Source: Zygnema cylindricum (lineage: Eukaryota > Streptophyta > Zygnematophyceae > Zygnematales > Zygnemataceae). Taken from it: DNA of 64,000 nucleotides. Numbering within the stretch: position 1 is the stretch's first letter; every line of letters begins with the position of its first letter. The notes below the pieces were generated by a model, which saw only the letters and a list, made by a program, of their open reading frames with translations, did no database searches and had not been told where the DNA came from. Positions 20,066-29,305 of the stretch are shown piece by piece. Both the position numbers and the translations under genes were made by a program. The stretch is from NCBI GenBank assembly GCA_037447655.1, contig JBBHKE010000752.1:1-64000 (forward strand), given 5' to 3'.

Positions 20066-23000
20066 CTGTTTAAAAAACCGAAAAAAAAAAATATAAAGAA
20101 AATAAATAAATAAATAAAAAACCACCGAAAATTGTACAATTGGATAAAGATTTTGGACACAACATTGTGCTCCAAATGACAAGTTGTGTCTCCTTTCGAC
20201 AAAAACATTAAAAAAAAGAAGAAAAAAAAAGAATGAACCAAAAAAAAAGAAACAAAAAAGTAACACGATGAAGGAAAATATCTTGCAGAAATGTACCGAT
20301 CTAGAGATAAACGTTCTTTAACCCCCAAAAAATAAAAGAGAGAGGGAGAGAGAGGCTAGAGGAGAGGAGAGAAGAGGAGAGGAAAGGAGACAAGAGGAGA
20401 GGAGAGGAAAGGAGAGGAAAGGAGAGGAGAGGAGAGGGGGAGAGAGGGAGAAGGGGAGGGGTAAGAGTGGAGGGAGGTGGAGAGGGAGGGAAAGGGAGGG
20501 AAGGGAAGAGGGAGGACAGAGGGAGGAGGAATGGGAGGGAGGGACAGGGGACAGACAGAGTAAAGCGAACAAGAGGGAGGGAAGAATAGAGAGAGCACAA
20601 GAGAGAGGGGAGGAGAAAGAGAAGGGGGAAGAGAAAGAACGAGATAGTGCACAAAAGAGGGAGGAGAGAGAGAGGGAGAGGGAGAAGGAGAGGGGGGGAG
20701 GGGGGGAGGGAGAGGGAGGGAGAGGGGGAGAGAAAGGGAGTGGGAGAGGGAGAGAAAGAGGGAGAAGGAGAGGGAGAGAGAGGGGGAGGGAGAGGGAAGG
20801 AGATGGAGAGGGCGAGGGCGAGGGAGAGGATCAGGAGGGGGAGGGGGAGAGGGCGAGGGAGAAGGAGAAGGCGAGGGAGGGGGAGTGGGGGTGGAAAAGG
20901 GAAAGGGGAGATTGGAAGGGAGAGGGGAAGGAGGAGGGGGAGGGATGGGGAGAGGGAGAGGGTGAAGGAGAGGGAGGAGGGGGGATGGAGAGGGAGAGAG
21001 GGAGAGGGAAAGGATGAGAGAGGGAGAGGGAGGAGAGGGAGAGGGAAAGGGCAAGGTGATGGGAGAGGGAGTGGCAGTGGGAGAGGGAGAGGGAGGGGGA
21101 GTGGGGGTGGGAAAAGGAAAGAGAGATAGAGATAGGGAGAGGGAGGGGGGAAGAAGAAGAGGGAGAGGAAGAGTGGAAGAGGGAGAGGGAGAAGGACAGG
21201 GAGAGAGAAGCAAGAACAAAAAGGTACAATCTACTGATTGAGGCCCTTATGGCAAAACTCCTACGCGAGGGAAGAAAAAAATATTATATATATTTTTTTC
21301 TTCCCTCGCGTAGGAGTTTTGCCATAAGGGCCTCAATCAGTAGATTGTACCTTTTTGTTCTTGCTTCTCTCTCCCTGTCCTTCTCCCTCTCCCTCTTCAT
21401 ATATAATATTTTTTTCTTCCCTCGCGTAGGAGTTTTGCCATAAGGGCCTCAATCAGTAGATTGTACCTTTTTGTTCTTGCTTCTCTCTCCCTGTCCTTCT
21501 CCCTCTCCCTCTTCCACTCTTCCTCTCCCTCTTCTTCTTGCCCCCTCCCTCTCCCTATCTCTATCTCTCTTTCCTAGAGATAGAGATATAGTATAGGAGT
21601 ATTTTATAAGCATATGAGTACATAGAAAAAATTATATTCATAACTAGAAAATCGATTGCCGTTACAACTTTTGCAAATGTTGTGAACTCTAATTGAAAAC
21701 TTTAAATAATTTTACAGTTTCACTCTAGTAAATGAATTGCTTCCCATGAAAACAAAAGGAAAATAATAAAGAGGGAAAAAGAAAAAAAAATAAAAAAAAT
21801 TACTAGAGTTATTTCAATATTTAGGAGGTCAATTGGGTAATCTTAACAACAATAAACGAAGATATAAAAAAACAAAACAGGAAAAGAGAGAGTGATCGAG
21901 GGAGAGAGAGAGAGGGGCAGAGAGAGAGGGGGGGAGGGGAGAGGGAGATGGAGAGGGAGAGGGAGAGGGAGAAAGAGAGAGAAAGAGGGAGAGGGAGAGG
22001 GAGAGGGAGAGGAAGAGAGAGGGATAGAGAGAGAGGGGTAAAAATACCTCCAAAACATCCTCCCAAGTTGTTTTATCGGAAACTCCGAGAATTTGTCGAG
22101 CTTCCTGAATTGTCATCGTTTTTGAGGTTTTCCGAAAAGTGTTATTTACCGCCTCCTGGGCCACTCCGGTTTTGGAAGCATCTGCAATAATGCCAAAAAA
22201 AGACAAAAAAGGTTGGAAAGAAAAAAGGCGAAGAAATAGATGAATTAGGGGAAAAAAAAAAACGAAAAAAAACGACAAAATAACTGCAGAAAAAGGCGCA
22301 GAAAAGTGTGATTTATGGACACTTGGGCCATTCCGGTTTGGGAAGCATCTGGAGAAGAAAGAAGTTTTTTTCTTTTATTTATTTAATATTTATTTATTTA
22401 TTTTGTTTTTGGGTTTTAAAACAAAAATGACAAGGGAAAAAATAAAAAAAAAGAAAGGACAAGAAAATGCAGAAAAAGACGCAGAAAAAAAACATAGAAA
22501 CGGGCGCAAAAAAAAAAAAAAAAAAAAACACAATTTTTTTTTTTTGGGGAAGGTGGGAGTGGGAAGGAGAAAGAGGGGATTGGCGGCCTCATTTAAGATA
22601 GAAAAGAAAAAAATTGAACATGAGCACTTATTTTTAGCCAAAAAAAAGGGGTTTAAGGAATCATTTTTAGGAAATTCTTCCTCAATCGAATAAATGATTG
22701 GATATCCAGAAGATGGATGGCAGGGAAGAGAGAAAGAGGGGAGGAAGAGAGGGGGAAAGAGAGAGGGGCTGGGAGAGAGAGGGGGAAGAGTGAGAGAGAA
22801 AAGAGTGGAAGAAAGTTTGCGGAAGAGAGAGAGGGAGATTAGGGAAGAGAGCGAAGGAAATTAGAGCAGAGAGAAAAAGGCAAATAGGGGAGAAAGAGAG
22901 GGAAGTTAGGGGAAGAGAGAGACAGAGAGAGTGAGATCAGCGGAGTAAGGGAGGGAGATTAGGAAAAAGAGGCAGGGAGATTGATGGAGAGATGGAGGGA

Positions 23001-23479
23001 TAGGCAGAGATACAGGGGAGAAGGTGGGAGAGAGAGGGGGGAAAGGGGGGAGAGAGAGAGGGAGGGGGACAGGGAGGGAGAAAAAAAAATGACAATAGGC
23101 TTCAGCTTGTTTGAAAAGACCATCATATACTACACCGTAAACCGCTATTAGTGTTGAGAAACAAATAGTAATAATCAATAATTAGTACGACTATTTGAGT
23201 ATTATAATTTTATGTCCTCTCCAAATAACGAGAACGATTGTGAACCGTCAAAAGAATTAGCGTTAAGAAAAAAACAATTTAGTTATCAACACTAATTTAT
23301 CTTTGGAGGGCTAAAAAGAATCGGGACGAAATTAGTGTTATTAAAGCTAATAGCGATTCACGGAGGACTATATTACATATGTTTGTCTTTTGAAAATAAG
23401 TATTCGGCAAAAGTTGCACCTGCATAAGGGAGGGAGGGAGGGAGGGAGGGGGAGAGATAGGGAGAGAGGGAGAGGGGGA

Positions 23480-23514
<35 letters not shown>

Positions 23515-23536
23515 GGAGAGAGAGAGGGAGAGAGAA

Positions 23537-23569
<33 letters not shown>

Positions 23570-25244
23570 AAACACCGTTGGCGTTAAGAGATATATAGCG
23601 TGGGGTTCTATTTTAGTGAGACATGGAAGATTTTTTCAACCGCTTACCGAATTAGTTTCAAGAAAGAAACAATTAGCATTATTAACGCTATTTTAAGTTC
23701 TGGTGTAAAAAAAAGATGAGTGGCCATGGTTAACGCAATAATTGTTTCCTCTACCACAATAGTACAAGCCATACCTTACATACGGTATAAATACATTATA
23801 TACATTATCTAATAAGCCATGTAAATAAATAAATACATTATAAAGGTATTAATAATAAGAGCATAGGGTTCAAAAAATGTGTTTACTCTAACGTATATCT
23901 CTATTAGGTTTAGTGAATTATTAGAGTTAACACTATTTTATTATTAACTATACTAAATTAATGTATTAAGGTTAGTTGCATTATTAGCGTCCACACTATA
24001 TTAAAATTAACTCCACTAAATTGTGTATTAGGTTTACTGCTTTATTAGAGCTAACACTTATACTACAATCAACTACACTAAATTGTGTATTCGAGTCAGC
24101 CAATTATTAGCGTTGACACTTTATTAGAAGTAACCACACTAAATCATGTATACATGTGGGCTCATTATGGGCCAATGAAATAAAAAGTATTATTAACATT
24201 ATTCATGATTTGGGTAAAAAAAAACCCATTTTGGAATTAGAGTTGATTAACTCTAATAGTGATGGACAGTATAGTTGAGATGAGCAGGGAAGAGAAAGAG
24301 AGAGAGATTAGGGGAGAGTGGGAGGAATAGGCGGAGAAACTTGGGGGGGAGGGGGGCAGGAAGGGAGGGGGGTAAATTTTAATAGGGAAGAGAGAGGGGG
24401 GAGAGGGAAGGGAGGACAGAAGGGGAAGATAGGATGACAAGGAATGGAAGAAAAAGGAAAGCGTGCGTGGGGGGGAGGGAGAGGGGGGCAGAGAGAGGGA
24501 TAGAGGCAGAGAGAGCGAGGGAGAGAGAGAGGGGGAGAGAGAGTGAGAGAGGGAGGGAGAGGGAGAGGGGGGGAGAGAGAGAGAGAGGAGGCTTACTAAC
24601 AATAGCTTGTCGGTAGGCTTGGGAGACGGCTCTCACGAGAATCCCTCCTCCCAAAATAATCAAATTAGCGATGATTTTAGAGGCCTGATTGATAAATACA
24701 CAACAACAACAAAAAAAAAAACTATCAAGTGTAAAATTGGGAATGATTTTAATCATTGGCCTGGTTGACAAATAAACAACTAAAAAGTGACAAAAAAAGT
24801 GATAAATTAATCATAGTAAAAAATCACAATTCAAAAGACACATTGACCGTACCCAAAAAAAAAAAAAAAAAAAAAAAAAACCTTGACTAGACAGGAAAAT
24901 CCCTTAGAAAAAAAAATGACAAAAAACTTGAAAAAAAGTAACAAACTGAAACTTAACCAGAAACTGTCGCAAAAAAAAAAAAAACTCTCCGTCTGTTTTT
25001 TTAACAATTTTTTTTTTTTTTTGCCACAACAAAAAAATAAAATACAAATCAAATTGAAAAGACACGAAACAAATCAAAACGACTAACACCCTCATAAAAA
25101 GCGGAGAATAAAATAAAATAAAAAAAACAAAAAACACCAAAAAAAACCTTAAAACCCAAAACCCTCCCCAAAAAACCCCAAAAAAAAACCTTGATCGATC
25201 CTATTTTAACCCTAAAAAAAGTAGAAATCCTATAAACTTACCAT
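19946..25244 (-). CDS. PAM16: PAM16/TIM16 (Magmas) J-like subunit of the mitochondrial import motor
   Basis: Four exons on the minus strand join to a 114-residue protein: 25242-25244 (ATG), 24597-24684, 22048-22181, 19946-20065. All three introns are GT...AG, and the joins restore continuous family sequence (IVN|ASKTGVAQEA; TTWEDVLE|RYQRLYDSN). Residues 2-30 form the hydrophobic N-terminal segment (LIILGGGILVRAVSQAYRQA). Residues about 52-114 are the J-like domain with MTIQEARQILGV and the hallmark KNGSFYIQSKVQRAKECLE. As in the family there is no HPD motif. PAM16 pairs with PAM18 at the matrix face of TIM23 and restrains its stimulation of mtHsp70. The length equals the usual ~115 residues. 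The sequence is closest in style to plant PAM16. The C-terminal TKEEEKAEK is charged. The gene looks intact. Confidence 0.92.
20338..21230 (+). repeat. ~0.9-kb purine-only tract in PAM16 intron 3
   Basis: It is almost uninterrupted GGGAGA/GAGGGA-type purines on the plus strand, so a pyrimidine tract in the PAM16 transcript. Long open frames across it are artefacts of low complexity. It could form triplex DNA. It ends inside the palindrome that starts at 21115. Confidence 0.85.
21115..21575. repeat. Large palindrome with a duplicated right arm
   Basis: The left arm (21115-21282) is the near-perfect reverse complement of 21408-21575. A second shorter copy of the right arm (21292-21398, 107 bp) lies between them, next to the centre. 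The non-repetitive core of the arm reads CTCGCGTAGGAGTTTTGCC in the right copies. The centre is AT-only (AAAATATTATATATATTTTT). It lies within PAM16 intron 3. Confidence 0.85.
21890..22035 (+). repeat. GA-rich tract at the start of PAM16 intron 3
   Basis: GAGAGGGAGA-type repeats. On the transcribed strand this is a CT tract beginning about 10 nt after the exon 3 donor. Confidence 0.8.
22048..22181 (-). other. PAM16: PAM16 exon 3
   Basis: 134 nt with acceptor ATTATTGCAG and donor GTATTT. It encodes ASKTGVAQEAVNNTF and the first half of the J-like domain. It is flanked on the donor side by another CT tract. Its first ~50 nt are duplicated upstream at 22301-22353. Confidence 0.93.
22134..22353 (-). 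repeat. PAM16: Partial duplication of PAM16 exon 3 start
   Basis: Plus-strand 22134-22186 (exon 3 start plus acceptor) is repeated at 22301-22353 with about ten changes. The upstream copy keeps an AG acceptor (TTCTCCAG) and an open frame resembling ASQTGMAQVSINHTF, but I see no donor at the matching place. Confidence 0.8.
22390..22540. other. A/T-rich low-complexity part of PAM16 intron 2
   Basis: A TTTATTTATTT run is followed by poly-A (22507-22530) and poly-T. No gene is seen. Confidence 0.6.
22720..23085 (+). repeat. GA-rich imperfect repeats in PAM16 intron 2
   Basis: Repeated GAAGAGAGAGAGGGAGATTAGGG-like phrases of roughly 25-40 bp, ending in a pure GGGAGAGAG run. Non-coding. Confidence 0.75.
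23425..23575 (+). repeat. GA microsatellite
   Basis: GGGA repeats pass into long GAGAGAGAAAGAG runs. It is within PAM16 intron 2. Confidence 0.85.
23901..24149 (+). repeat. Four tandem ~61-bp units
   Basis: Each unit goes TATTAGGTT, then ATTATTAGAGTTAACACT, then ATTAACTACACTAAATT with variation. Units start near 23901, 23962, 24024 and 24086. They contain the TTAGCGTT/AACACT words that are scattered through 23.1-27.2 kb. Confidence 0.7.
24285..24590 (+). repeat. GA-rich tract at the start of PAM16 intron 2
   Basis: GGGGAGAG-type repeats continue up to the exon 2 donor (24596). As in the next intron, the transcript enters a CT tract right after the 5' splice site. Confidence 0.8.
24597..24684 (-). 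other. PAM16: PAM16 exon 2
   Basis: 88 nt with acceptor ...TATCAATCAG before it and donor GTAAGC after it. It encodes the N-terminal membrane-proximal segment (ANLIILGGGILVRAV) and ends in phase 1. The intron begins in a long CT-repeat tract. Confidence 0.9.
24661..24780 (-). repeat. PAM16: Partial duplication of PAM16 exon 2 start
   Basis: Plus-strand 24661-24707 (exon 2 start, acceptor and tract) resembles 24735-24780, about 75 bp upstream in gene sense. Shared phrases include ATGATTTTA and GGCCTGRTTG. The copy keeps CAACCAG|GCC. Confidence 0.65.
25242..25244 (-). other. PAM16: PAM16 exon 1 coding part (start codon only)
   Basis: The ATG is followed directly by a consensus donor, GTAAGT (25241-25236). 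Exon 2 opens in frame with GCC, so the protein starts MASKI. A single-codon first exon is an inference from frame, donor quality and the family N-terminus. Confidence 0.75.
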
Positions 25245-25360
25245 AGCCTCTCAATTTAATAAATGGGCCCCTTTGGCCCCAAATTAATTCTTAACCCCTA
25301 TTTTTTTTTCCACCTCCTTAGAGAATTAAGATTTTGAACTTTTACAAACCCTAATTGAAT
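25245..25360 (-). promoter_or_regulatory. PAM16 5' flank: Site II motif and telobox
   Basis: TGGGCC lies at 25264-25269, about 20 bp upstream of the start codon. AAACCCTAA lies at 25346-25354, about 100 bp upstream. In plants, Site II (TGGGCY) elements and teloboxes occur together in promoters of nuclear genes for ribosomal and mitochondrial proteins, bound by TCP-class and telobox-binding factors. That fits an import-motor gene. The transcription start is unknown and either motif could lie in the 5' UTR. Confidence 0.5.
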
Positions 25361-26240
25361 ACCTTTTATCAGAATTTAAAAATCTGGGGTTTTTCAAAAA
25401 AAATTGGGAGTTTGTAGGGTCCTTTATGATTTTCTAGGGGTTGTTTAAGGGGATTTAAAGGAATATATAGGGGTTATAAAGGGGGTTCTAAGGAGTTTCT
25501 TAGGGTTTTTTAGGGAGTTTTTTAGGGTTTTATAGGAAGTTTTTTAGGAAGTTTTTCAGAATTAAGAGCAGAAATTCATGACTATTTTCTGGCAAGAAGT
25601 GGAAAATAAATTAAGTAAAAAAAGTAAATTAAAACAGAAAAAAAGGAAAAATAAACACGTTTTTCTTCAAGTTTTTCTCAATTTCTGGACTGAAAACATT
25701 GTAAATTGGATACACTGTTTTAACTTTCCGGGAAAAAAAAAAGTTTTAGGGTTAAAAAAAACAAATTCTTAAGTTTTCAAGGTTTGAAAAAAAGATTCCT
25801 GGAGAATTTCAAAGTTTTAAAACAGGTTTTTGAACTTTTTAGGGTTTAACATTTTTTTTTTTTTAGCTTTTAGTTATTAAGAATAATATTTTTGAAGGTT
25901 TCAAGGTTTTGAAAATCAGATTCCTGAAGTTTTCAGGGTTTGAAAAAAGAAGAATTTTAGAGATTTTAAAGTTAGAAACAAAAGATTCCTGGAAGGAAAA
26001 AAAATGCTCACGATTTTCTGGTTTGGAATGATTTTTTTTGTAAGTTTTTTAGGGTTTGCTTTCGGACGTTCAAAGGAAATTTTGGAACACATTAGGGTTT
26101 GGCGGCTGTCAATTCTAATAGTATGCAAGTTTTTTGTACTTTTTTGTACTTTTTCCAGAAAAGAAAAAAGGGCAGGATGCTTTGAAGGTTCGCAAAAGCT
26201 TCTATTTTGTCGTGTTGTACCGTACATTGAGCAGGATTGG
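25361..26240. other. AT-rich upstream region with TTAGGGTTT-like words
   Basis: The words TTTTAGGGTTT and TTTTTAGGG recur at 25385-26100. They resemble plant-type telomere sequence only loosely and without a fixed period. No gene is seen. Confidence 0.45.
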
Positions 26241-26245
26241 CGATA

Positions 26246-26478
26246 CGGTAGGTACACCGTGAATCGCTATGCGTTAATGTTTTTTTCGTCTGTTAAAACA
26301 TCTTTTCTTCGTACACACATGTCAAATTGTGGATCTGACGGTTGCGATTGAAAGATGAAATTCTCAGCTTCTTAATGGCGGTTTCAAATTGAAAATTGGA
26401 CAGGTGTGTACGGGGAAATGACCTTCTAAGTGGGGAAAAAATTATCAGCACTAATAGCGATACATGGTGTCCTGTAGT
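26246..26478. mobile_element. MITE-like inverted-repeat element
   Basis: The left end GGTACACCGTGAATCGCTAT and the right end, read inverted as GACACCATGTATCGCTATTA, are imperfect inverted repeats. The similarity continues inward (CGTACACACATGTCAAATT against CGTACACACCTGTCCAATT), giving arms of about 90 bp around a short centre. No protein is encoded. Confidence 0.6.
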
Positions 26479-27200
26479 AGCGGCAGTAAGTTTTTCGCCA
26501 CTTAAAATATTTTTTCTCCGTGCACACCTGTTGAGAAAATCCATCTGACGGTCACGATGAAAGGGTAGAGATCGGACCTTCCGATTGGCCGTGAAATTCG
26601 ACGCGTGCAAGGAGAGAAGCTGATTAAACATTAAAGTTGCAAAAAATACATAGACGCTACGGTACACCGCGCATCGTTATTAGTGTCAATGTCACTAATT
26701 TGGGTTCTTAAAATTTTGATTTTTTTCCAAAAATAGTATACGTGATTTTAATTTTTCCTTGACGTTAATTGAGGTTCCGTACAAATTAGCGTACAGAATG
26801 AAAGTACATTAATATGTAAATAGTGTGGTACGGTCTATGTCGGACCAATAGATAATCTACAACCAGTTGAATTTTACAGAAGATGAACAAATCGGACGCA
26901 TTCGCACGCGGAACGTGCGCTAAAAACGGATTGGTCTGACATGTAAATAGAGTCGACATGACGGATATTTAAAATTTCACTACGGTGTACGATTTCATAT
27001 TTTGTACGGATACATATAATAGTGTATATAATCGTACAAATTTTTTTCCATTTTGCTGTTCCAAATTAGCGTTAACACTGAAATTAGAATAAACCTTTTT
27101 TTTTTTAATTTTCAAATTCTTAATTAGCGTCAATGACGGTATATTTACTTACACACTATTTAAACTTTGACACTAATAACGATGCGCGGTGTATCGATCC
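26479..27200. mobile_element. Further MITE-like copies sharing the same end motif
   Basis: 26490-26570 repeats the inner arm of the previous element (CTCCGTGCACACCTGT, CCATCTGACGGTCACGAT). The end motif GGTACACCGCGCATCGTTAT occurs at about 26659 and, inverted, at about 27170-27200, enclosing about 540 bp. Boundaries are approximate. Confidence 0.5.
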
Positions 27201-27345
27201 AGATTCTAAACTGGAGCTACGCGACAACGAACTTAAGGACGATGTTGAAAAATTGTACAGTCTGCAATTTTTAAGACGCAGCAAGCGACACGTCACATTT
27301 TTGTTATTATTTTCTTTTTTCATTTCCATGATAGCTTTAGAAGCT

Positions 27346-29305
27346 CCTTACGTGCTCCATATATAAAGTTAACGACAGTTTCCCCAAGAAAAAAAAACAA
27401 GCAGAAAAGATAAAAGAGGCAAAATAATAATTATAGCAATAAAAAATGGGAATTGTTAATCGCAGTGACAGTTTTTGCTGCGCGCAGGTTGTTGCGTCAG
27501 CTTGTCAAAAAATGTACATTTTAAGTACATATTAGTACAAGTCACGTACCGTTGAGTTTTAGGGGGTGTCCCCATGCATTAAAGTATCGACTTTTCTCTG
27601 GTTGTTTTGCCCTGAAATTTAGGGAACTTTGAGAAAAACTTCAGCCGTACAAGAAAATATTTTTTACCAAAGTACAGTGAACGTCAATTCTAAACTTTGA
27701 ATGTACTAGATGTTTGTCGTCATGTGAACGCATTTTGGCGTTTTGCTCTTTTCGACCCCCGAGCAAAAGAATCCAGCCCATCAAAAAACTTCATCTAAAA
27801 TCACCTCGATGGGATGTTTTTAGTTAAGGTACCGCCCAATCAGCGAGTGAAAAACGATCCACGCACGCGCCACACGAGTGGGAAAATTTTTGGATGAGGG
27901 AGAGTACTCCCTATTTTTATCCGTGCCCATCACGCGCATGTACGAAAAAAAAATTGCAAGGGTCTCGGACCTCCACTTTCATTCATGGGTCCTTTACATA
28001 AATTTTTGTCGTCGTCGCCTCTCCCCTCTCCCTCTCACATTATTGCTCTTATCTCACAATTTGTAGAATGGGGCACGACAATACTGGTATTAAATGAAAG
28101 ATATGTGAAAAATATTTTTTTTGACATTTTCAAGGTTTTTTTTTAATGGCAAGAAGAGTGAGAAAAGTAGAAAAAACGAAATCGGGAAACCATGGCGGAA
28201 AGTTCTTGAATCACTGATGTCAACATTGTCACAAGTGAGCATGACGTCACAATGTCACCAAACCCTAAACATCTACAATTTCACAAAAATTTAGACGTCT
28301 ACAACTATTGTTGTTTTTATTGGCTTCACCAATCGTCGGAAGTTTCGTAGTCGTCTTCAATCGTCACAAGGTGTACCTACGTCTACAACCGTCACATTTC
28401 AAAATTTCCATTTTCATTTTCGCATATTGGGACGCTCTTCAAAGTAGTACGGAGAATTTTCACTACGGTCCAAAATGCTTTATCAAAGTACCGGATACAT
28501 GGGGACACCCCCTTAGATTTGACGGTCAAGCCGTCGAACAACTTTTGACTTGCGAAATATTGTAACAACCGGTTAAAAAAGTGTCGCGCTTGCGAACGCA
28601 TGCCGTTATAAAAAAAACAACAATCCAAAGTTTACGGTAACAAAACTGCGGCAACCACATATAAATAAAAGTGTTGCGCGCAGGCACTTTCTGGCTTAAT
28701 TTGGTCGTGCGTGACGACGCGCGTATTTATCATTTATTTCATCGATATTTATACGCAGGTCTGTTTTGTTGTCGTGTACGAAGTTTATTTTGTTTCATGG
28801 AAGTTAATTTATCCGTATCACGTTATCTTTTAATTTGCGTCTAAGTTCAGCGTAACGCTTCGCGATTAGATTACAATTTTACGCCTAAATTAACTGCCAA
28901 CATGTGCTCTCACATTGGAGCTCACGTGAAGTGAGAAAGTGCCCGCGCCCAACACTTTTATTTACATGTGGCTGCTGCAGTTTTGTTACCGTAAACCATG
29001 GCCAACCGTGTGGATTGTTGTTTTTTTTATAACAGTCGACGTTCGTAAGCGCGACACTTACTTAACCGGTTGTTATAATATTTCGCAAGTCAAAAGTTGT
29101 TTGGCAGAATGACCATCAAATCCAAACTCAACGGTACGTGACTTGTCCTAATATGTAATTGAAATGTACATTTTTTGACAAACTGAGGCAAGAACCTGCA
29201 AGCAACAAAAGTTGTCACTGCGATTAGCAATTCCCTAAAAAATACTTTTGTTCCCAAAGTTTTCTCATAGGAAAATGACATGTGGAGCACTTACAACCAC
29301 AAAGT
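27346..29305. mobile_element. Fold-back element with ~380-bp arms
   Basis: The left arm is split: 27346-27561 and 28513-28690. Both parts are reverse complements of the right arm, about 28930-29305. Shared phrases include TTGTCAAAAAATGTACATTT, AATCGCAGTGACA, CAAGTCACGTACCGTTGAG, ACAACTTTTGACTTGCG and AACACTTTTATTTACATGTG. The loop is about 28690-28930. The split is caused by an insertion. No transposase was seen. Confidence 0.7.
27562..28512. mobile_element. PIF/Harbinger-like non-autonomous element with TTA target duplication
   Basis: A 951-bp element bounded by inverted GGGGGTGTCCCCATG and flanked by TTA on both sides (27559-27561, 28513-28515). Removing it and one TTA restores the arm of the surrounding fold-back element. 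A 3-bp TWA target and GG-starting termini are typical of PIF/Harbinger and Tourist-like MITEs. The inside has no recognisable transposase. Confidence 0.75.

Noticed and set aside
20301-21241. Several open frames of 75-287 residues rich in Pro/Ser/Leu or Arg/Gly/Glu across the purine tract
   Set aside because: They follow from the low-complexity GGGAGA sequence, are open in several frames on both strands, and lie within a PAM16 intron.
21821-22066. Ser/Leu/Pro-rich minus-strand frames overlapping PAM16 exon 3
   Set aside because: They read from the exon into the CT-repeat intron. The splice donor at 22047 and the match to exon 4 show that the coding sequence stops there.
22720-23085. CRISPR-like array
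   Set aside because: Repeats are degenerate purine words without constant repeat and unique spacer lengths, in a eukaryotic intron.
25485-25560. Interstitial telomere of plant type (TTTAGGG)
   Set aside because: TTTTAGGG words are irregularly spaced with no tandem array, so this is AT-rich intergenic sequence, not a telomere remnant.
27133-27366. 77-residue plus-strand frame with a hydrophobic C-terminal segment
   Set aside because: It begins inside a MITE-like end and runs into the fold-back element. No family resemblance or splice context was seen.
28308-28565. 85-residue frame inside and across the end of the PIF-like element
   Set aside because: It crosses the element boundary at 28512 and has no transposase motif.
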